Below are positions 27,101 to 39,100 of a stretch of DNA of 64,000 nucleotides, in pieces. The notes under the pieces were generated by a model, which had not been told where the DNA came from, did no database searches, and was given only the letters and a program-made list of their open reading frames with translations. Source of the stretch: Schistocerca nitens. Its lineage: Eukaryota > Arthropoda > Insecta > Orthoptera > Acrididae. The stretch covers positions 735,923,450-735,987,449 of the forward strand of contig NC_064615.1 in the NCBI RefSeq assembly GCF_023898315.1, in the 5' to 3' direction. The translations under genes and the position numbers were made by a program. Positions within the stretch are counted from its first letter, which is position 1; the number at the start of each line of letters is the position of its first letter.

Positions 27101-30100
27101 AACACCTCCTAGTTGCTAAAATTTGTAACCACAGCAGCTAAGGGTAATATATTAAACCTTCAGCCTCATGCAGTAGAACTGTCCACATACTTAAAATACT
27201 GATGAAATAAAAAATCACAACACCAAAAAATAATCAATGTAAAGTAATGAAATTTTGGGAATACATTTGTCTAGGTCATACAATGAAGTGATTAACATCC
27301 CAAGTTCATAGGTTAATGTAAACCCGAGATAAATTGTTACAAATGCGGAATGCTGGTACATTAATAACTGGTGTAACCGCAAGAGTGTTGAATACAAGCA
27401 TGCGAAATTGCAGGCTTTGTGTTGTATAGGTGCCGGATGTCAGTTTGTAGTATTAAGTTCCGTTGTAGTCGGTCAATTTAGGGACGGTTAATGCTGTTTG
27501 TGGATGAAGCTGATGTTGTCGTCCAATGATGTCCCATATTTGCTCAATTGCCGACAGATCTGCTGATCGAGCAGGCCAAGGCAACATGTCAACATTCTGT
27601 AGGGCATGCTGGGTTACAATAGTGGTATGTGGGCGAGCGTTATCGTGTTGGAACACACACTCAGTAATGCTGTTCACGAATGGCAATACAACAGGTCGAG
27701 TCACCAGACTGACGTACAGATTTGCAGTCAGGGTGCATGGGATAACCAAGACAGTGCTCCTACTGTCATACAAAATCGCAGCCCAGCGTGTAACTCCAGG
27801 TGCATGTCCAGTGTGTCTAGCACGAAAACAGGTTGGATGCAGGCCCTCAACTGGCCCCTTCTAATCAACACACGGTCACCACTGGCACCGGGGCAGAGCC
27901 AGCTTTCATCAGAAAACTCAACTGACCTCCACCCTGCCCTCCAATGAGCTCTCGCTTGGCACCACTAAGTCGCAAATGGCGGTGGTTTGGTGTCAGCAGA
28001 ATGCACCCTGCAGGGCGTCCGGACGTTAATGATCATTAAGTAAAACTGATTTACGTCCTCAAGTGACGCTACTGGCCCCGCTCTTACGCTACTGACCAGA
28101 AAACTGAGTAGACATCACTTTTCATATGTAGTAAAACACCCACCAAACTTTCGTTTATGTCGCACATGTCATGGTTGGTGTATAACTAGCTGAGTACGCG
28201 ATATTGCCCAGGTATGTATTTATTGCAATCTTCTAGTAGTCCATCTCCTCCTTTACCCACTCTCTGTCCATCTTCTCCTCTCCCATCTATCTGTCTATCT
28301 CGTGCTCTTCCCTTTCTCTGTCCATTTCCTCCTCCTCCCCTCTCTGTTCATCTTCTCCTCCTCCCTCTCTATGACTATTCTTCCTCCCTTGCCTCTTTCC
28401 TCCTCTTTCCGTTTTCAATCCATCTCTTCCATTCCGCACTCTTCGTCAATTTCCCCTACCCTCTCTCTATCCATCGCCTCCTCCCACCTATCTGTGCCTA
28501 TCTCCTCCTACTCCCTTGATGTCTATCCATCTCCTCTTCCCTCCATCTCTCTCCATGGTATTACGCTCATCCTAGTGAATTTCATTTTCACGCAGCTCAG
28601 TGTACATGACGTCCTGTAGCCTGAACTATGTGCTGCACAATGATAATTTTTAAGGTACATCCAGTGATGTAGGTAAATTCTGCCTGAAAAATGTGTTGCG
28701 AATACAGTCAGTAGTAAAGAAGTAATAAATTAGAAGGTCGTGATTCATACGCCAATTTTACTACATGAACAGGGAAAACTTAATAAGCGATAAACCTTCC
28801 TATTTTCATTATTTTCCGGGGGACGCCAGCTAGAAACAGATTCGCAAAGATCTGAAATTATGTTTAAAGTATATTGTAAGTCTCTAGGTGTTCTATTTCG
28901 GAAATACTGAATGACTAAAGTGTAGGTATTCACGCGTCGTGTGCTGCACCGATTTTTGACTCCAACCACCACCATTTGATAGGTAGGTGGTTCTTATACC
29001 CACAGCGACGATTTCCGAACAGTAATTAATGTAAGTACCAAGTCTGGTTGAAATCGATCGATTGATTTAGGAGAATTCGTAGAGCATACACTCCTGGAAA
29101 TTGAAATAAGAACACCGTGAATTCATTGTCCCAGGAAGGGGAAACTTTATTGACACATTCCTGGGGTCAGATACATCACATGATCACACTGACAGAACCA
29201 CAGGCACATAGACACAGGCAACAGAGCATGCACAATGTCGGCACTAGTACAGTGTATATCCACCTTTCGCAGCAATGCAGGCTGCTATTCTCCCATGGAG
29301 ACGATCGTAGAGATGCTGGATGTAGTCCTGTGGAACGGCTTGCCATGCCATTTCCACCTGGCGCCTCAGTTGGACCAGCGTTCGTGCTGGACGTGCAGAC
29401 CGCGTGAGACGACGCTTCATCCAGTCCCAAACATGCTCAATGGGGGACAGATCCGGAGATCTTGCTGGCCAGGGTAGTTGACTTACACCTTCTAGAGCAC
29501 GTTGGGTGGCACGGGATACATGCGGACGTGCATTGTCCTGTTGGAACAGCAAGTTCCCTTGCCGGTCTAGGAATGGTAGAACGATGGGTTCGATGACGGT
29601 TTGGATGTACCGTGCACTATTCAGTGTCCCCTCGACGATCACCAGTGGTGTACGGCCAGTGTAGGAGATCGCTCCCCACACCATGATGCCGGGTGTTGGC
29701 CCTGTGTGCCTCGGTCGTATGCAGTCCTGATTGTGGCGCTCACCTGCACGGCGCCAAACACGCATACGACCATCATTGGCACCAAGGCAGAAGCGACTCT
29801 CATCGCTGAAGACGACACGTCTCCATTCGTCCCTCCATTCACGCCTGTCGCGACACCAGTGGAGGCGGGCTGCACGATGTTGGGGCGTGAGCGGAAGACG
29901 GCCTAACGGTGTGCGGGACCGTAGCCCAGCTTCATGGAGACGGTCGCGAATGGTCCTCGCCGATACCCCAGGAGCAACAGTGTCCCTAATTTGCTGGGAA
30001 GTGGCGGTGCGGTCCCCTACGGCACTGCGTAGGATCCTATGGTCTTGGCGTGCATCCGTGCGTCGCTGCGGTCCGGTCCCAGGTCGACGGGCACGTGCAC

Positions 30101-33100
30101 CTTCCGCCGACCACTGGCGACAACATCGATGTACTGTGGAGACCTCACGCCCCACGTGTTGAGCAATTCGGCGGTACGTCCACCCGGCCTCCCGCATGCC
30201 CACTATACGCCCTCGCTCAAAGTCCGTCAACTGCACATACGGTTCACGTCCACGCTGTCGCGGCATGCTACCAGTGTTAAAGACTGCGATGGAGCTCCGT
30301 ATGCCACGGCAAACTGGCTGACACTGATGGCGGCGGTGCACAAATGCTGCGCAGCTAGCACCATTCGACGGCCAACACCGCGGTTCCTGGTGTGTCCGCT
30401 GTGCCGTGCGTGTGATCATTGCTTGTACAGCCCTCTCGCAGTGTCCGGAGCAAGTATGGTGGGTCTGACACACCGGTGTCAATGTGTTCTTTTTTCCATT
30501 TCCAGGAGTGTAGATGCACACGTACATCCAATTTTTATAATATGTATGTATGTATATTTGAAACGATAATTAAATGGACACCCTAGCTGCAAACAGGCGT
30601 TGATGTACTTCATTGGGGACATGTTGGAAATGTGTGCCCCGATCGGGACTCGAACCCGGGATCTCCTGCTTACATGGCAGACGCTTTATCCATCTGAGCC
30701 AACGAGGGCACAGAGGATAGTGCGCCTGCAGGGATTTATCCCTTGCACCCTCCCCGTGACACCTACATTCCCAACTTGTCCATACCACTACATTCGGAGT
30801 CTCCTAATAGATGTTTGCCCATCATACTCACTATTCGTGGCAGATTAATCTACCAAGTCCCGTACGAGTTCGAGCATAGCGTGTGCGTTCGCACAAGAAG
30901 GTCAATGGCCGGGAAGTCATATTTTAACTATATATGACGGTAGTATCTGTTCCTGAAAGAACAATTACCGTAGATGACCATGCAGCTTTGCTAGAAATGA
31001 AATGATAATTAAATGGACACCTAATGAGTATGATGCGCGAACATCTATTAGGCGCACTACGAATGTAGTGGTGTGGACATGTTGGGAATGTGGGTCTCAC
31101 GGGGAGCGTGCAAGGGATAAGTCCCTACAGGCGCACTATCCTCTGCGCCCTCGGTGGCTCAGATCGATGACTGAGCGGCTGGTCCCGGCGGAGGTGCGAG
31201 TCCTCTCTCGGGCATGGGTGTGAGTGTTTGTCCTTAGGATTATTTAGGTTAAATAGTGTGTAAGCTTAGGGACTGATGACCTTAGCAGTCAAGTCCCATA
31301 AGATTTCACCCACATTTGAACATTTAGCCGGCACGGTAACTCAGCGTGTTCGGTCAGAAGGTTAGCTGCCCTCTGTAATAAAAAAACTGAGTTAATGGAA
31401 CAACGACGAACTAAAATGAGTGTCTTGCGACGTCCGCCCCGAGCAGATACAACGAATGAAAACGAACAAAATGAGATTTTTTTTAAAAAAAAAATGGATA
31501 GAGCGTCTGCCATGTAAGCAGGAGATCCCGGATTCGAGTCCCGGTCGGGGCACACATTTTCAACATGTCCCCAACGAAGTACATCAACGCCTGTTTGCAA
31601 CTAGGGTGTCCATTTAATCATCATTTCATTTCTAGCAAATTTGCATGGTCATCTACGGTAACTGTTCTTTCGGGAACAGATACTACCGTCATACATAGTA
31701 TGTATATTTCATAGAAAATTGACTGCATGTTTCCGATAGCCTTGCGTAATCATTTTAACTACTCACGATCTTTAACTACCTTCCAGGTCTATTTAAGAAT
31801 GCAATAGCAATGAGCGGATCAGCAATGAACCCTTGGGCATTCTCTAGAAATGCAACCGATAGAGCTGTACGGTTTGCGGGAACTCTAGGATATACAGGAA
31901 CAAGTTCCAGCGACCTTGTAAATTTTCTGAAAACAGTGGACCCGAACACACTAGTTATGGACTCATCCAGTGCGTTATCTGAGGAGGTATGAGTGTTGCG
32001 TTTATCTACTTCAAGATTGTCTTAGCTTTATTATCTGACACTAAAATTAATTGTGTAACTAATACAAATGACTATTTTTTCAATTTACTGGCTTTCAGAA
32101 GGTGCCCTTAGAGCCACCTCAACACTGGGGATGCTACACTACAGTTTCTTTTGACAGGTCATTGTATGCATACCCAGGTACGAAGTTAAAAAAGGCCTGG
32201 CGAGGAGCAGATTTTGACATGAAACAAATTTGAGATTTACAGTATACTGAAACTAGTAAAAGAAATGAGTTGTAAGGGCATTTCATTGAAAGAATAAATC
32301 ATAAATTCTATATTCTAGATGTAGAAGCATGCCGTAGGGTAATTATAACGTAACATCTAGGGAACGCACATTGTTTTCTCTTGGACGGTGTCAATTTTTC
32401 TGTCTTTTCGAATTTTGTGACAGTTGTCGATATGCACATAAATTTTTTCATACGCTGACCGGCATTAGGAATCATCTTTTCCGTAGACTTTTTGAATTTT
32501 ATGTATAATTATGATATGCTCGATAATTTATGGAAGCACTGTATATTATGTTTATGTATTCACTTTACTTTGCGCATTTTCTCTCTGCTCTGAGCCGCGA
32601 CGAAGTAACGAATAAATGATCAACACCTATTCTTCAGTGTGCTCATATGATTAACAATCATAACATCGACATAAATTCATCAATCCAAGCTACAGTCGTC
32701 GCAAAACGCAATCTACTGTTGATCAAATAGCCAAAATTATTTCCAACGCATAGCGAACTGAGGCAGATAAATGTATTCGATCACTTTGACTGTGCACCGA
32801 AATTACAGATTTCTCTTTAAGATCGCGTCGATGCTTTGAGTTGATGGTATGTTACAACTGAATCTTTCTAATTATGTAGATAATACCATTCAATAAAGGA
32901 CAGAAAACTTTCTGTGACAGGATAGCAAGACCTTGTTCTCCTGTGTGTGGGTACCCAGTGCTGAACCAGAACACGATGGTGCGTTTTTGACGGAAGAACC
33001 GTGGACTCTGGTAGCTGAAGGGCGCTACAACCTGGTTCCCTACATGTCTGGTGTCACTGACCTCGAGCAGCTTGCACAAACACAGCGTGAGTAAAATAAA

Positions 33101-36100
33101 ATGTTATTGATCTTTCAATGCAATTCTGAAATATGGCTTCAGTAATCATCCAGTAGATGAGTTGTATTTCAGGGGCTTCTAGGACAGCAGACGTGTTGCA
33201 TGACGAAAATTTCTTTAAAAACGAGATTTTCCCTTTTTTCGTTACCGGCTCTCAGTCCAAGAATTAAAAGTTCTACGCGTCAGCTCTTTTATAGAAGCCT
33301 ATTGTATAGTGGACTGTATAGGAACACATCATGAGCACATACATAGTTTGTGCACAGGGAGAGGGGCAGTTAACTCAGAAACCTTTCACTCAAGCCCAGA
33401 TTTCCACCAGAATCGTTCCACGGCATATGATCCCCTTCTCATACTTTACGGTTTTCGATTGTGAAACTACCTGGGGAAAACAGGATACGTATCTGAAAAG
33501 CTTGTAACAAAAGCTCCGCGTGTTACTAAGGAAAATGCTTAACAGTTCTTAATATCACTCATCTCACCCCAAGAAGTAATCACTTTCATGAAAAGGGTTA
33601 CAATCTCGCCCACAGAGCACGCAGGGGAACAGCACGCCTCAATTTATATGAAATAGATGGAGAGGAAGTAAATGAAAAGGATTAGTGGAAAATCGTGACT
33701 TCCACTTGCAGCCGCACACTGCATTAATAATGGCGAAAGTTGATAACTTGTGCCGGGCCGGAACTCGAGACCGGATGCACCATTTCTCTAGGACGGTTAC
33801 CTGAACCGTCTCGGCCACCAGGTTACGCATTTTGTCTGACCCAAATACTCAATTTATCGCAGACGTGTCCCTCGTCCAATATCCCCCTACCTACAAATTA
33901 TTAATTCCTGTAAGAGTTCGGACAATATTACTGCATCCGCACTGAAACAAACGTCAAGGAGCCGTCGTCACCCACTTAAGAAATGTGTATTACGATTTTT
34001 GATCATTTTAATAGTCTCCATCCTAGTGTCAAATTTACAGTGAAAGTTGAAAAGGATGGCAAACTTCCTTTTCTTGATGTTTTGGTTGACAGAAATGGGG
34101 ATGGGACTTAGGGGCATAGTGTATATCGTGAACCTTCGCATACTGATACGGGAGTTGGACCGTTTTAAAGTTGTTTTTAAGCAAAATGTTTATACTGCCC
34201 AACAAATACAGTGAGGTGATAAAAGTCTTGAGATTGTTACACGAACATACACAGACGGCGGTAGTGCCGCGTACACAGGGTATAAAAGGCCAGTATATTG
34301 ACGAAACTGTCATTTGTGCCCAGGTGTTTCATGTGAAAATGTTTCTGATATAACAGTCGCCGCGCGATGGGATTTAACAGACTTTGTACGTGGAGTGGTA
34401 GTTGGAGCTAGACGCATGGGTATTCCATTTCGTAAATCGTTAGGGAATTCAATATTCCAAGATCCACAGTGTCCAGAGTGTGCCAAGAATACCAAATTTC
34501 AGGCATTACCTCTCACCACAAACAACGCAGTGGTCGACGGCCTTCTTCTAATGACCGAGAGCAGAGCTGTAAGTGTGGAGTTATCAGTGCTAACAGACAA
34601 GCAATATTGCTTGAAATAACCGTAGAAATCAATGTGATACGTACACCGAACAGTGAGGCGAAATGGGATACGGCAGCAGATAACGGACGCGAGTGTCTTT
34701 GCTGACAGCACGACATCACCTGCAGCGCCTCTCTTTTGCTCGTGACCGTACCGGTTGGATCTTAGACGATCGCAAAACCATGCCCTGCTCAGATGAGTCC
34801 TGACTTCATTTGTAAGAGCCTAAGATAGAAGTCAATTGTAGCGCAGACCCCACGGAGGCATGGATTCAGGTTGTTAACAAGGCACTGTGCATGCTAGTGG
34901 TGGCTTCATGATGGTGTGGGCTATGTTTACATGGAATGGACTAGGTCCTCTTGTCCAATTGAACCGACCATTGACTAGAAATGATATTCTGCTACTTGGA
35001 GACAATCTGCACCCATTAAACGATGGAATTTTTATGGATGATAATGTGCCATGTCACCGGGATACAGTTGTTTGCGATTGGTTTGAAGAACATTCAGGAC
35101 ATTTCGAGGGAATGATTTGCCCAACCAGATCGCCCGACATGAATCTCATCGAATATCAATAGGACGTAATATAGAGGTCCTGCACAAAAATGCTGCAGCG
35201 GCATCACTTTCGCAATTATGGAGGCAGCATGAATCAGTATTTCTGCAGAGGACTATCAACGACATGTTAAGTCAATTTTATGTCGTATTGCTCCACCACG
35301 CCAGGTAAAAGGAGGTCCGACGCCATGTTAAGAGATATCGCATGCTTTTGCCACCTCAGTGTATGTCGCGCTCTTCACTTCGAACTGCCGGGGAAAGCAT
35401 CAGAGGATACTTGCAAATCTGTTGCTTTTTTACTGTTTCCCGGTAGTATATCCACGAAAATTTCAAGAATTTTAAAGAGATATGACAACAAAAGTGTATT
35501 CACGCCCCCAGCTAAGATTAGAGCCCGTCTTGGATAAGTAAAGAATGATTTGGAACTGAAGAAATCCAGATGATGCAAAATTCCTTGTCATTGTGGGATA
35601 GCTTATATTGGCCAAATTATCCGTACAATTCAGGACCAGTGTGTAGAACGCATCTGTCACACTCATTTACTCCAGCCAGACAAATTCGCAGTGGTAGAGC
35701 ACCGTCTTAATGAGCGACACAAGATGTTTTATAACGAGACGCAAATGGTCACTCCTGCTTCATGCTCCTGGGAATGTGTTCCAAGGGAATCTACTGAAAT
35801 TTGATTATTTGATAATACACTACTGGCCATTAAAATTGTTACACCAAGGAGAAATGCAGATGATAAACGGGTATTCATTGGACAAATATGTTATACTAGA
35901 ACTGACATGTGATTACATTTTCACGCAATTTCGGTGCATAGATCCTGAGAAATCAGTACCCAGAACAGCCACCTCTGGCCGTAATAACGGCCTTGATACG
36001 CCTGGGTATTGAGTCAAACAGAGCTCGGATGGCGTGTACAGGTACAACTGCCCATGCAGCTTCAACACGACACCACAGTTGATCAAGAGTAGTGACTAGT

Positions 36101-39100
36101 GTATTGTGACGAGCCAGTTGCTCGGCCACCATTGACCGGACGTTTTCAATTGGTGAGAGATCTGGAGAATGTGCTGGCCAGGGCAGCAGTCGAACATTTT
36201 CTGTATCCAGAAAGGCCCGTACAGGGCCTGCAACATGCGGTCGTGAATTATGCTACTGAAATGTAGGATTTCGCAGGGATCGAATTAAGGGTAGAACCAC
36301 GGGACGTAACACATCTGAAATGTAACGTCCACTGTTCAAAGTGCCGTCAATGTGAACAAGAGGTGACCGAGACGCATAACCAATGCCACCCCATACCATC
36401 ACGCCGGGTGATACGCCAGTATGGCGATGACGAATACACGCTTCCAATGTGCGTTCACCGCGATGTCGCAAAACACGGATGCGACCATCATGATGCTGTA
36501 AACAGAAACTGGATTCATCCGAAAAAATGACGTTTTGCCATTTGTGCACCCAGGTTCGTCGTTGAGTACACCATCGCAGGCGCTCCTGTCTGTGATGCAG
36601 CGTCGAGGGTAACCGCAGCCATGGTCTCCGAGCTGGTAGTCCATGCTGCTGCAAACGTCGTCCAACTGTTCGTGCAGATGGTTGTTGTCCTGCAAACGTC
36701 CCCATCTGTTGACTCAGGGATCGAGACGTGACTGCACTATCCGTTACAGCCATGCGGATAAGATGCCTGTCATCTCGACTGTTAGTGATACGAGGCCGTT
36801 GGGATCCAGCACGGCGTTCCGTATTACCCTCCCTAACCCACCGATTCCATATCTTGCAAACAGGCATTGGATCTCTTCCAACGCGAGCAGCAATATCGTA
36901 TTACGATAAACCGCAATCGCGATAGGCTTCAATCCGACCTTTATCAATGTCGGAAACGTGATGGTATGCATTTCTCCTCCTTACACGAGGCATCACAACA
37001 ACGTTTCACCAGGCAACACCGGTCAACTGCTGTTTGTGTATGAGAAATCGGTTGGAAACTTTCCCCATGTGAGCACGTTCTAGGTGTCGCCACCGGCGCC
37101 AACCTTGTGTGAATGTTCTGAAGAGCTAATCATTTGCATCTCACAGCACCTTCTTCTTGTCGATTAAATTTCGCGTCTGTAACACGTCATCTTCGTGGTG
37201 TAGCATTTTAATGGCCAGTAGCGTATTATTATTAGGGATATGGATTTCCCTTTAAGTAAGATGTTGAGTCCGATTTCATCTTGTATTAAACAACGGTCGT
37301 GATTTCCAGCAGTGGATTTTTTAAATTAGTGTTCTGCTAACGACGTATGGTTTAGTCCATTTCTTCCACCGCTACACCGCTACTTCACTTGTGATTCAGG
37401 GCAGCAGCGCTGCTGCTCATGCACGAGCGGTGCGCCGTCTGCGGTGCATAAAGACCTGCCGATTCTGTTGGAAACTCATTTCCGGCGAGATTCTGCATCA
37501 GCATACTCACCTGAAGACGGCGGCCAGTTGGTCCATTGAAATACTGTGTCAAGATGAGTACATTATTTGCTTAGGATTTGGACCTAAAAGCGACTGTCTC
37601 CTACTGACTTCAAGCGAGCTGTGCTTTAAAGTATTAGGTCGTTCCTTGTCCACGGCAGCCTATGAAGTAAAGATCCCAGACGACGGTAGGTACACAGGAG
37701 GTGCTACAGCGGCCGCCACAGCAGTGTCTGACTGCCCAAGTCGGGGAAATCGGCCTGAACAACGTAGCATTTCCCCGTTTCTGGCTAATTACTCCAGTGT
37801 CTTATTATATACTGCTCCTGCCTTAGTTGCACCGTAACTTTTCCAGTTTAGTTTCGTTGTTCTATGTACAGTTTTCCTCTTTATTTTTCTCGTCAAATAC
37901 CCTTTACTATTGGTTAGGCGTCCCCTACAGCAGTATTATCTCTGCTGCCATCTCAATTTCAGTTGTTTTAAAATAAATGACAAATGCAGGTTAATGCAAA
38001 TTTTTCTTCTTACAGTGAAAGCCGAGCAGAACAAACGTAAAGCAAGGTGCGCTTACACTTTGTGTAACATTTTGTCAGTAAACGACGAATTTAGTGGCGT
38101 GTAGTGATTTTCGGTCAGGTGACCTTTGGTCTGATTCTGAGCGATGTCCACCGAGTACAGTGAACAAAAATAAAATATGTTACTAGTGCAGATTCGATAT
38201 CTTAATAATCTCTTTCAGGTAAATCTGTACTGAACATAGAAGCAGGTAACTGACCTAGGACGTGGGATGGTTATGGACGGAACACGCATGGGTCAGAGCA
38301 AGTCGAAGATCACACAGTATATTTCCAACGTCAGCAGAGTCTAATGTGAATCTTCAACGTCGCACAGGCAATTATTATTTCACACGAGTAAACCGCCACA
38401 CAGAACGACCAACGGTATTAACGGAACGGACGTAACGTCTCCTCCACAGAGCCATGCCGAGTGTTCGAAGATCTAAATCACTGACGATTTGAATTTGGCC
38501 TGTTAGGTGCGTATTTCTGACAGCACTGTATGGGTACAAAGACAATGTGCGGACTTGAACAGCCCACGACCGACTCGTGTACCTTTGTCCTCAAAATGGT
38601 TCAAATGGCTCTGAGCATTATGGGACTTAACATCTGAGGTCACCAGTCGCCTAGAACTTAGAACTACTTAAACCTAACTAACCTAAGGACATCACACACA
38701 TCCATGCCCGAGGCAGGATTCGAACCTGCGACCGTAGCGGTCGCGGGGTTCCAGACTGAAGCGCCTAGAACCGCTCGGCCACACCTGCTGGCACCTTTGT
38801 ATCCCATGTGTTTTCACCACAAAATGTAAATTCAGTAAACTCAATTCTTTCCCTACAGTAACTCGTGCTGAGTCTGTCTGATGCACAAGCTTGCACATTA
38901 CTATCGGAAGGCAAATCGAAATATCGGGTAATTCAGGTGGACATTTTTCTTCAAACTTGGCGATACTTGTAGCCGGAGCCAGCCTACAGAGCTTGTGCTT
39001 AACAAAACTTCAGACAATATTTGCAGGAGTGTTTCCTATAATGCTCACATAATGATCACTTTTTGTTTCAGCTAACGGGGTGTTATCCACAGAAGAGCGA

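Larger units (their letters stand above)
33985..37560 (+). mobile_element. Penelope-like retroelement, decayed and split by two Tc1 elements
   Basis: Three blocks read as one element. At 34000-34206 is the end of the reverse transcriptase ([38 protein letters not shown]). At 35364-35815 is the GIY-YIG endonuclease. At 37226-37560 is the downstream continuation (RDMDFPLSK) and terminal sequence. Stops and a deletion after PSHTD disable it. The two Tc1 insertions at TA sites explain the gaps, and coding continues across both after their removal. Penelope-like elements use an endonuclease-coupled reverse transcriptase and often carry hammerhead motifs in their terminal repeats. Confidence 0.85.

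Noticed and set aside
28214..28619. 101-105-codon frames rich in Ser, Pro and Leu
   Set aside because: Explained by the polypyrimidine composition.
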